Assembly: GCF_030272615.1 (NCBI RefSeq)
Contig: NC_081408.1
Coordinates: forward strand, 612,317,673 to 612,381,672
Reading direction: 5' to 3'
Length of the DNA: 64,000 nt
Source of the DNA: Cryptomeria japonica
Lineage: Eukaryota > Streptophyta > Pinopsida > Cupressales > Cupressaceae
The position numbers and the translations under genes were made by a program. The notes under the pieces were generated by a model. The model made no database searches and had not been told where the DNA came from. It saw only the letters and a list, made by a program, of their open reading frames with translations. Positions 46,190 to 55,614 of this stretch are shown piece after piece; position 1 is the stretch's first letter; each line of letters starts with the position of its first letter.

Positions 46190-46504
46190 AACTTGGCTTT
46201 GCTTTGTAATTTTTGGTATCCTTTATTTTCATGACTCATAGTGAGGGGAACCTTGCTACTTGTAGTCATGGTTCTCTCTCTTGATCTTCCCTTTTACTTT
46301 GTTAATCGATGTCGTAAGATCCTTATTCCACTGGGGGCTTTGTGTATCTTTCTTCCTTGACATGGTGAAAGTCTTTCAATCTTGTTTCATTGTACTTTAC
46401 TAGAAGTATTGGCATGTAAGCTTATACTCCCGCTAAAGTGGGAGCTAAATTTACTATCATAAAATTGTGACCTTGCAATTTTTAACCACATTTGGGTCTT
46501 CACA

Positions 46505-49480
46505 TTGGTGATCGAATCTCCAAGCTTGATTGGAGACCCGAGAATCTCTCAATCCCCAAAAAACTGAACTTTCTCGCATCACGCACTACCTAAATCCTGC
46601 TTTCTATCCTAGATAAGGATAGGATAGGGGCATGGTGCCCTTGTCCTTGCCCTATTTTGGGCCCTCTCCAATCAACCCTTGCATTAGGCCTTTCAACCTT
46701 GAAGCAGGAAAAATTTCCCTATGATGAAAAATCTATCCAATAACCCTAATTGATGAATATAAGACACTTTTAACCTCCCATTTGCATAAGTGAGAATTCA
46801 ATTGATTGAGTATCCAAACATTCAAGGATTCAAGTACATTTAAGCATCCAAGCACCTTTCCAAGCGTTGAACATTCTTAAGCCTCCTCTCAAGGCTAGGT
46901 GTTGCATTCAAGTCAAGGATTTAACCATTGAAGAGGAGATCTCTTTCATCATTCAATTCACACACAAGCAATTCTATCTTCATTTCAATTGCATCCTCCC
47001 TTGAGGTGAATTCCATTTCAGTCTTTCATTTACATTTACTTGCAAGTACTATTTTTCATCATTTGGTTAATTCCAAAACTGGGGTTTGACCTAAAGGTGA
47101 ACCCCCAATCCCAACCCCTGTTCCTCTCTTTTCTATGTGTAGGTTGCAGGTGTGCAACTATATTTGTAGATTCGGACTTCATTTTTCAGAGGCGAAAAAA
47201 CCCTTTTCGATGCATAGATTTTTCGGACGACCGCATGCACTTTCAACACGGTCCTGACAACTTTCGCCCAAATTTGTAGGGGAGCTTCATCTTGATATTT
47301 TACTGCCAATTCCTGGTGCACAGCTTCATCCCACATTTGTATCTCAAGTTACAACCATTTCTTTGGCATATTTACACTTAATCTTAAATTGCATAATTCA
47401 ACCTGTTGCATTCTAAAAGAGGGGTTAGTTTCACTTTCCAAATCCTTTGTCAATTCACTTAGCATTCAATCTCTTCCTATTGAGATTGGATCTAGTGAAT
47501 TCTCCCCCCTCTTTTAAATGTAATGTGCGTGAAAAGGTTAAGGAGAATATTTTGTGAAACTTTCACTCCTTCTCTTGAGGAGAGAAAAGCTTTGCTCTTG
47601 ATTTCTTCATCACCCTTTTTCACCACATTACACAACCATCATGGAGAAAAATCAAGCATCCACAATACCATGAGCATACATCGAATCAAAGAACTAGCAA
47701 ATCAAATCTAATTTTAGTTTGCATTGTTTTGTTTCATTTTAATATTTCTAATTTCTCTTCCATAACATTCTCATCTTGAGTGTTTGATGAAATCTTGTAA
47801 TTGCTTAGGTTTTTTAGTTTAGCATTTTCAATCATTATATTTTGCACATAATTTTCACTCACACACATTGTAATAAAGTTAATAGAACAAATTCACAAAA
47901 CCCTATAATAAAATAGATAATTTTATAAAATAATTTGAAATATACAAAACATGTATCTAACTGTTATGAGTTCTCACCATGGTACTATACTAGATCCTTT
48001 TGAATTAACTAGCTATTAAACCATTTTTTCCCACCAAATCAATAATCCTTTCAAAATAGTGGTAACTTAGATTCTAAAGTTTATAGATTGAAAGATGCCT
48101 AAATATTAACAAAAGTGAAATTTGGTTGCATCTTATTGGCCTCTATTGACAGGTGTCAAATGTCATAAGAAAATGTAAATTCCAAGATGAGAGAACACAC
48201 ATCATATGATGTGTTTGTTAGTGTATTGCAGGGGTAGTTATGGGTAGAAATCCCTTGCTCTATTTCTTCTCCTCACTCTTAATACCTAGTCATAAAAAAA
48301 CTAAACAAGTGTCATTATAATGCACAAATTTTGCTTCCCCCAACCAAGAAAAATGTGATCAATTTTCACACAATCATGTCCCAATACAAAGGATTTTGGG
48401 TTTTTATTTTAAAATAAGAGAACAAAGAAAGAGGGGAGCCTTCCTAGTTGTTTCCCAATAATTTTCGTAGGATTTGTTGACAACTGTCTTGCATGTAAAT
48501 GCAATGTGGCCCCTTAAAAAGTGGACAAATATTTATAAAAGAATAGTTGATATTTGTGTTGTTGCTTCACCATTTAATAGTGCTTCAAACTCATCAGAAG
48601 ACTTGGTCATGGATGCATTAGCAGACTCAACCAAAGCTAAAGAAACTGTGGCATTGATGTATCATCCTAGAAAAATTTTCTACTAACGTGCAATGTTTCT
48701 CATTGTGATATTTGAACTAGGGGAACATAGAATGAGGTGAGGGTGATTCAATATAATGTATTACCATGGAGTAATGATGACTAGTTGGCAAGGGGTTCTT
48801 TCCACCTTATTCACTTTTTCATCCTAAGTTCCTCTGTTCACATTACAATAAAGTTTGTACATTAAATTTGTGTATAAAATTTTCTTGAGACATGATATTT
48901 CCTTTAGGCAACCATGTTCTAAACTGCAATGTGGTGCATTGTTTATCTTCAATCTACAAAGCCATGACACAAACTGGCAGTCATATTTTTTGACTATTGA
49001 TAATGAGAGAGAGCATGCTTGTATTTTATTTATATGAATTTGGAGCTTAGTATTACTTGTTTGGGAGTAAATGTGTGCTCTTATTTCGTTGCTATCAAGA
49101 TGTGTTGCTTTTGCTAGTATTGGGTTTCCCAAATAGCATGTGATGCACTTGTTGTTTGAGTTTCATCTTTACTACAGTTATTTAACTATTTTCTCATTTA
49201 GTCAAGAGTATTTAAATTATATATTTTTCAAATCACTTCTATTATTTTTGGTATGGAGGAATTGGTGTTAGTAGGGGCTAGATTCAAAAGGTCTTAATTA
49301 GAAGGAACCCAATAAGCATGTTAAAGACTATGAAAAATATGATCATGGAAGACAATTAAGATGACAGGAAATAGGATTAGGATGTGTTAGCATTTTAATT
49401 TGCATTTGTTAGTGTAAAACAATTATAATAAATGTTGCATGTACTATAACTACTATTCAAATAACAAGGTGAGGTTCCTT
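46505..49480. other. No gene recognised; probable retroelement internal/flank
   Basis: About 3 kb without a credible coding frame. The 46,505-47,500 part is CT/AT-mixed with TCAAGGATT/TCCAAGCA-type short echoes, which suggests untranslated retroelement sequence. A possible exon-like GC-richer patch lies at 47,150-47,340. An 18-bp perfect palindrome (ACACATCATATGATGTGT) is at 48,197-48,214. Minus-strand frames at 48,824-49,132 show no domain. Nothing else stands out. Confidence 0.45.
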
Positions 49481-51030
49481 GTAATGTAATAATGGATTGC
49501 TTCCTTTTTGCCCTCAACGACGCTCCTGCCTAGGAAATTTTGGAATCCTCTTCCATTGCCACTCAATATTGTGTCGCGTTCATTATAGGGTCAACCCATT
49601 TTTCTCCTGCCATGGATGGATCATGCCACCCCGCTCGTGGGTTTTGGTGCCACTGTGGATACTAGTTTGGGGGGTCTTCATGCTATTGGTTGTGTTGAAG
49701 TCGGGGGTTTGGATGCTTCTTGCATTGTTGGTGCCATGATCCCTCCCATATCTCCTCCTCTTGTTGGTTGGTGAAGTTTTTCTCATGTTGCTAGATCTGT
49801 TGCTCATCCTTCCAATGGGATTTGTTCTCTTCCATGTTCCAAATCCTCCCCTATGGTGGTTTGTGGATAGGATGTTGTGGATAATATTGGCATCTATCAC
49901 CACTATGTGTTGTTGTGCAGATTTGTTGGGTTTTGGCCTTCTTTACCAGACCTCCATCGTTGGGTGACTCCTGGAAGCCTTTGGTTTCTCATAGAATTAA
50001 AATTTTTCCTTGTGCTAAAGGTTTTTTCATTGCTTCTTTTATTTCTTCCTCAGATAGAGATTTGATGTTGGGCAAGTTGTGGACTTGGGGAGATCACTCT
50101 CTTTCTCTCAAGCCCTGGACTACTACTTTTGATCCCCTTACCGAACCACTTAACATGCATCCAATATGGGTTCGCCTTCCTAATCTTCCCTTCCATTTTT
50201 GGGAGCATTCTTATTATAAGGCCAATGGTAACTCTATTGGTCAATTCTTGAACGCTGATGATGCCACGTCTTCTATGGGGAACTCCACCTTTGCCTGCAT
50301 TTTAATCGATATTGACATCTCTTTGCCTCTCCGTAGGGATGTGGTTCCCATGGTTCGGGATAGGCCTTAGACTCAAACATTGTATTATGAGGGCCTCCTC
50401 TTTCGCTACCGAAAATGTTTCTGTACGAGTCATTTAGCTTTAGATTGCTCTCTTCCGTGTCACAAAGGTGTTGCTACTTGGTGGAAGGATGCTATAATTG
50501 ATCACTTGACTGTCCATGCTTATGATTTTGTTGACTCCTCTCTAGAGGATGAGACCTCCTCTCAGGATGACGTGTCTCTTATTGCTATTGCCATCCTTGA
50601 AGATTCAACACCTGTTGCTCTTGTTTTGCAACTTCATTCTACTCCTACTTAATCTACTCCAGATGTTGTTCCTCTGCAAAATCACTTTACTAACGCCTCT
50701 AATAGTGTTTAGGCAGGGTCATCCACACTTGATCTCTCTTGTGATAGTCCTAATGACAATATTGCCTAGACTATGTTTTGTCGTAGGCAAAAGGGGAAGT
50801 CTTCCCCCCTCTCCCAAACCCCTCCTTGTTAAGGTTTGAGTGTCTCTCCCTTCTTGAGTGGGGTTCTGGGTTGTTGTTGGTTTGATAGATTTTTTCTTTT
50901 GGCCTCTCTGACTGTATTTTTTGGGGGGTTTGCCCCCTGGTTTGTTGTCTTTCTTTCTGCCTTTGAGCTGCTGTATTGAGGGTCAACAGCCTCGTTCTTG
51001 TTGCTTTCTTTATCAAAAACAAAAAAATGT
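49480..51030 (+). mobile_element. ORF1-only LINE derivative with 3' tail
   Basis: From about 49,915 the frame reads SLGDSWKPLVSHRIKIFPC, FISSSDRDLMLGKLWTWGDH, LNMHPIWVRLPNLPFHFWEH and, after a TAG at 50,368, YYEGLLFRYRKCFCTSHLAL. These are the DUF4283-like and zinc-knuckle blocks of plant LINE ORF1. Instead of an ORF2, a short serine-rich tail is followed directly by a T-rich 3' UTR (50,830-51,000) ending TTTATCAAAAACAAAAAAATG, a normal plant LINE terminus. Upstream (49,495-49,900) is a Pro/Ser/Val-rich low-complexity part. The whole of ORF2 (usually about 4 kb) is missing. No clean target-site duplication was found; the flanks share only imperfect GTACT-ACTACT words. Confidence 0.7.
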
Positions 51031-52314
51031 ACTTACTACTTACAATATGTACAAGTGTGTTTTCTTAGGTAGTTTATGCATAGTGCTGGCCTCCCACCTA
51101 TTTTCATGTCCTTCAGTCAATAATAAGTAGCTAGGAGAAGCAGATGGATCACAATTCAAATAGGGATTACATAGAAACATTTTGAGAAGCTTATACAATG
51201 TGATCATCGATTAAACTTGATAAGCAAGGAAATCGCTAGTCAATATAATATGACAAATTTTGAAGATTTAAGTTTTGATGAGAACAAAAACAAAACAAAA
51301 CAAATGAGACAAATCATGCAAAAACAAAACCATTCTTGCACTCTTTGACAAGAAGTTCACTGCTTTACAACACTTATTTATCTAGTTTGTGAATTTTAAA
51401 TATTATAATAATAAAATTTATTTATAAAAATTAAATGTTATTGTTAATATATATAATTCATTTATTAATATTAAAATTTAAAACTAGGAATAAATCATCT
51501 TTAAAACTAATTCAAATTATATTAAAGCAAACTCACAATTTGATTGATACATGACGAATGCCATTGTCTGTAACACTGCAAACATGACCAAGCATGACAA
51601 TTCAAAGTTGTTCCACAAATGATGTAATATATAATGAGGGATAGTTGTTTCCACACATCATATGATGACTGACTGCAAACTAAAACAAATTAAGTTGTGT
51701 TGTATAGGACAAATAAGATTCTTTTAAAACAGTGAGACTATTCACCCCACAATGAATGAAAAAAAAAGGTTGGTATTTTAGTCAATATGTCTTGATTTAT
51801 TTTTTAATTTATTGAGTTTAGAATTTCAAAACATATATATCTAGTAATTTGCATCCACAGATTTTCCTGGAAAATAGTTAAATATTTTGTAATTAAAAAA
51901 TAATATCTTTCAAATTCATTAATTTATATTATTTTTAAATTTTTAATATAAATTTTTATTTAAAATAATAATTTAAAAATATATACTAATTTTTTTTATG
52001 TAAAATAAGAATAGGTTTTACACTTATTTATCATGTTATATAGTATTTATTTAAGAGATAAAGTGTATTATATCATGATATTGCTATTAGAATTTTATGC
52101 TTATATTGTTATTAAGATATTATATTTATTGAAGGTTTTACAGATGAAATAGCAAGTTAAGGCAAATGATCTTGAAGGAAACTCTATGATTAAACCTCTC
52201 TAAACTTAGACTCTGAGTTAGTATGATCTAGTTGATCTCAAAAAACCTTAATGTTTTCACTCCTGTGAACATCACTTTAATACAATAAATATTGAATTTA
52301 TTCTCACTAGTAGA
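51031..52314. other. AT-rich intergenic, no gene seen
   Basis: About 1.3 kb, particularly AT-rich at 51,370-52,130, where A/T runs dominate. No open frame of interest and no repeat clearer than local AT slippage. It separates two LINE insertions. Confidence 0.6.
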
Positions 52315-52329
52315 TTCTTATAAATAGTC

Positions 52330-52983
52330 TCTCTTTTTCAATGTTGGCCTCTTCCTTCTAAGGAAAGCACTTTAAGCTAGATTTTGGAAAATTCTCTTTC
52401 ATGCCTTGTTTGGGAAATTTGGAAAGAAAGGAACCGAAGACTTTTTGACAATAAAGCAAGGAGATTTGAGTCAGTTTTAATCTCAATTGAAACCTTAATT
52501 GTTGAGACAGTAAATTGCAAACTAGCTTTCTCAACAGATTCTTCCAAAATCTTTTCTTCTTGGGATGATAGTATAAGAAATAACTGGCAAGGAATCAAGA
52601 TTCCTCCTTCCTATGGGCAAAAAAATAATACTCGAAAGGAATCTATATGGTCCCCTCCCAAGCAGGGATGGTTCAAACTAAACTTTGATGGAGCTTCCAA
52701 AGGTAACCCAAGTCCTTCAGGTATAGGATATGTGGTTAGAGATTATTCATGGTCAATTATTGGAAAAATGGCCAAGCCATTGCCACCGGATACCAATAAT
52801 ATAGCAAAATTCAAAGCTTTTCTTTTAGGCCTACTGGATTGCCTCAAGCATGGGTTAAGAAACATCATAGTTGAGGGAGATTCAGAGATAGCAATCAATA
52901 CAATAAAATTGAAGAAAACCCCAAAGTTTGGTGAAACGACTACTTCTTTGAATTCAAATTTTTCCACCAACTTTAAGAATTGA
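52330..52983 (+). pseudogene. LINE RNase H domain, C-terminally cut
   Basis: After a TAG at 52,378 (in a LSQILENSL context, so probably a lost Gln) the frame reads CLVWEIWKERNRRLFDNKA, then WFKLNFDGASKGNPSPSGIG (first catalytic Asp), NIAKFKAFLLGL (the usual E of AEAxAL is K here) and IIVEGDSEIAINTI (second Asp). The closing REAN..AD block is absent: the frame ends with FSTNFKN and a stop at 52,981. Loss of the Glu and the final acidic residue means no nuclease activity. Confidence 0.85.
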
Positions 52984-53139
52984 AGCTGACACATCATCTC
53001 TGACGTCACCTAATCTTGGCCTTTCTCTCAGCAAATTCTCCCACTCTCCTCTCAAAAAGATAGCCTACAGTCCGCCGTCATTCTTAGTATGAGGCATGCA
53101 TTGTCCATTGGATAGAGATTAACTCTTTAGCCGAGAGAT

Positions 53140-54060
53140 TTGGCATGATTTAAGACAGATATCCTTCGCCACCTTCGCAGGAAAATTCATTGCAAGGCAT
53201 TCCTCACTAATGAATGTCGAAGAAAGTGCCTTCTAGATTTTATTCAGCTTCCTCTACAAGATTATCAACTAGTTTATCTCTCCTTCTACATACAAGAAGA
53301 TCAAGCTGCTACAAATTCTCGAAGCTATGTCTGGTGAGGAGCCGTTTGGATTTATTATGAGTGTCTATCCTAGACCAATCTCATGTTTTGGTGTGGACAC
53401 TCCCATCTCTCTCTCGACCTCCACCTGTGAAGTATCCTTCAAGAAAATCATGGACCTAAGGCTGAAGAGGCTCCTCCTATTCCCCGAGAAAACGATCATC
53501 CTGTTTGTTAAGCTCATTCTTGGTAGTGGGCATATTAGTAGGGAAGAATACCCCCGAGACAATACCAACAACTCATCTCGGTTTTTCACCTCCCTCATGG
53601 ACCTAAAGCTTACAAACAAGCAGTATGGACCCTCACCAAAAGACGATTTCCTAATGACATCTTGCTCGAACTGCAAGAGGTTCTGAACAAGATGTGACAT
53701 GATTTTGGGGCTCCTCGACTGAGCGAGATAATTCTCTTCAACGTCCTCGATGAGTTGATTAAATTCTACCCATTTCTGCTTGACCTTACTAGCAAGGAAC
53801 TTGAAATGCATAGATCTTTTACAGGTATGGGCCTCGGATTCCTAAAATGGCATTTTCTGGGAGATAATTTAGAATATTTGGGTAGGGAAGAGGAATTTTT
53901 AGAATTTGCCAGACTTAATGGTGTCTTGCCTCCTAAAATAGAAGAAGAAGCAGAGAACCCCCATGTAGTACAAAGAAGGCAAGGTGGTAGGAGAGGTTCT
54001 GGTCGCACTTCTTCCTGTGGAAGGGGTCATCCTCCGCGTAGAGCATCTGCAAGAGGCTGA
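53140..54060 (+). pseudogene. Coding-like remnant beyond the LINE RNase H
   Basis: Three partly overlapping frames look protein-coding and, with two frameshifts, would join: RHLRRKIHCKAFLTNECRRK (about 53,170-53,340), LPHGPKAYKQAVWTLTKRRF with LLELQEVLNKM (about 53,570-53,695), and LDELIKFYPFLLDLTSKELEMH to the stop at 54,058. The last 40 residues are acidic and then very basic (RRQGGRRGSGRTSSCGRGH), an RG-rich RNA-binding-like tail. No family is recognised. It occupies the same place as the extra ORF of the 41.8-46.2-kb LINE, but I see no sequence similarity between them. Confidence 0.45.
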
Positions 54061-54496
54061 GATCCGATGTCACCATCAATGCCAGAAGAGGAATCTTAAC
54101 TAGATAGGTGTTTAGTTGGGGTTTTTTCCTTTTGAGGTCGTCTCAGAGCCCTTAGTTGTTTTTTTTGAATTCTCTGCTTAAACAAAATCTTTCATAAAAT
54201 TCTGTTATGCTTTCATTTTTGTAGCTTCAAACTTTTAAAAATAATTTTTGAATGCTTTTTGAGGTTTGATAAGGATAAGTGTATGTAAGTAAAACTCTAT
54301 ATCCACTCTGAGCCCATAAATTTTTTGGGGGCTTTGGAGATGCTTTTCCTTTTCTGTGCATGCTCAGGGACATAGTTTCATATTTTTTGTCTTTAGGCCC
54401 TCTGGGCTTTTTTGGAAATGTGGGATTTAATGCTCTAAACTTTAATTTGAATCAATATATTAATCTAGCAATGCCTTTTATCGATAAAAAAAAAAT

Positions 54497-54680
54497 TACT
54501 ATTGAAAATAAATAAACAAATTTTGCCTAAAAATTACAGAATCTAATTCTGATAGCAATATGATAACTCTTTAAAAAAGATCCAACCTTCCATTTTTTTC
54601 TAGGTCGTTCTAGTCTACATCAACAATTATGTCCACACATAATGATGTGACTGGCCATCAACAACATGCAATTTGTAACT
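54497..54680. other. Short flank upstream of the ankyrin gene duplicate
   Basis: AT-rich sequence without a gene. It resembles 55,430-55,530 only loosely. Confidence 0.4.
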
Positions 54681-54689
54681 CTTTTGAAT

Positions 54690-54870
54690 TATAAATAGGG
54701 AAGTTACTATCTTCCCATTGAAAACCCACTTTTACCTTGGAGTTGGTGTCTTCTGTTCCCAAGCTTGATAGATCAAGATGGGTATGTCTCCAAAGGAATG
54801 AACAAAAGGATGTATAAATAGCCAAATGAGATTGAAGAAATTTTGGATAAGTGAATTTTCTAATTTGAAA
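54690..54870 (+). pseudogene. Degenerate duplicate of the ankyrin gene 5' end
   Basis: The sequence from TATAAATA (54,690) through GATCAAGATGGGTATGTCT, CAAAGGAATGAACAAAA and AGCCAAATGAGATTGAAGAAATTT aligns with 55,537-55,710 of the intact gene (GATCAAAGTGGGTATGTCTG, CAAAGGAATGATCAAAA, AGCCAAATCAGGGAAAGAA). The start codon is ATA here and the frame is lost soon after. It marks an old tandem duplication about 850 bp upstream of the gene, and keeps what looks like the ancestral TATA box. Confidence 0.7.
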
Positions 54871-55202
54871 GTGGGTTTATTTAGGGGAGAGGATTGAGTA
54901 GTTGAGTACCTCAATTTTGTATTTCTCAAAATTATATATGAAAAATTCAAATTATTTTAATTTTTTATGGCAGCTTATTGGAAAGTCCCCTTTCTTATAA
55001 TTAAGGTTTTAGGGCCACAAGCATGCTTTTTGTCAAGGTGTCCAAAACAGTTCAAAGAAAAAGTGAGACCTTACTTGTGCCCTAATGTGGCATCACATGA
55101 TTCATTGTTTTTTAGTGCTTAGGAATACATTTCATTCAATTATGAGTAGTCATTAGCCAATGAACTTAGGTATACCCTCCTAAACTTTTATAAATATTAC
55201 AT
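54871..55202. other. Upstream region of the ankyrin/PGG gene
   Basis: About 330 bases of AT-rich sequence between the degenerate duplicate and the 57-bp repeat array. No gene or distinctive motif was seen. Confidence 0.5.
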
Positions 55203-55380
55203 TCAAAATGACCAAATTGTCAACAATGAAGTTTAAAAAGTTTCTTGTCAAAATTATGATCAAAATAATCAGCATGTCAATAATTAAATTTAAAAAAGAG
55301 ATTAAAACTGAAGTCAAAATGATCAACTCGTCAATTATAAAATTTCAAAAGTTCTTTTGGGTCAAAATTATAGTCAAAGT
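55203..55380 (+). promoter_or_regulatory. About 57-bp tandem repeats carrying GTCAA (W-box-like) cores
   Basis: Three copies start TCAAAAT(G/A) at 55,203, 55,260 and 55,314, with the start of a fourth near 55,374. GTCAA, the complement of the W-box core TTGAC, occurs seven times in about 170 bases; three of these have the purine required for a full W-box (AGTCAA, GGTCAA, AGTCAA). The array lies 240-410 bases upstream of the start codon of a gene from a defence-associated family. WRKY control is inference; the repeat itself is plain. Confidence 0.5.
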
Positions 55381-55536
55381 CCTTCATTGAAAATCATAGA
55401 TTTCAATGGTTAAACATCAGTAACTTTACAAATCATCTATACGAAGAATTCTAACTTGACCTTGTATAGTAGCATGAACAGTAGAATTGAAGAAATTCAC
55501 CGGTCCAAACTACACGTTTTGTGATTCCTCCAGATG

Positions 55537-55543
55537 ATAAATA
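55537..55543 (+). promoter_or_regulatory. Probable TATA box of the ankyrin/PGG gene
   Basis: ATAAATA lies 78 bases before the ATG at 55,615 and aligns with TATAAATA at 54,690 in the upstream duplicate. This alignment argues against an in-frame ATG at 55,534 being the start, since that triplet overlaps the TATA position. Confidence 0.45.
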
Positions 55544-55614
55544 GCAATGTTTGGACCGTCCCGTTGAAAAATCGCATTTGTCTTAAGCCTAGAGCATTTT
55601 TCCATCAAAACTTG

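Larger units (their letters stand above)
41430..46504 (+). mobile_element. Possible LTR, split by the LINE insertion (tentative)
   Basis: A purine-rich TTTGGGGAA precedes TGACGACTATTC at about 41,430-41,440. After the LINE, sequence resumes at 46,190 and reaches GGGTCTTCACA at 46,504. That is followed at once by TTGGTGATCGAATC, which resembles a primer-binding site. The resumed part contains CTCCCGCTAAAGTGGGAG, a small hairpin common in plant LTR ends. If this is the 3' LTR of the gag remnant, the primer-site-like sequence would imply a second element to the right, which I cannot find. Only the LINE boundaries are firm. Confidence 0.35.
52315..54496 (+). mobile_element. 5'-truncated LINE with RNase H, extra ORF remnant and poly(A)
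   Basis: The insert starts near 52,315 inside the zf-RVT/RNase H linker (WPLPSKES, then SLSCLVWEIWKERNRRLF) and runs on the plus strand through RNase H (to 52,983). About 1.1 kb of further coding-like sequence and a T-rich 3' UTR follow, ending CCTTTTATCGATAAAAAAAAAA at about 54,475-54,496, a typical plant LINE tail. No clear target-site duplication is seen. Confidence 0.78.

Noticed and set aside
53365-53811. Minus-strand 148-codon frame across the LINE 3' region
   Set aside because: It runs against the LINE sense strand and has no domain. The plus-strand fragments look more protein-like and share the LINE orientation.
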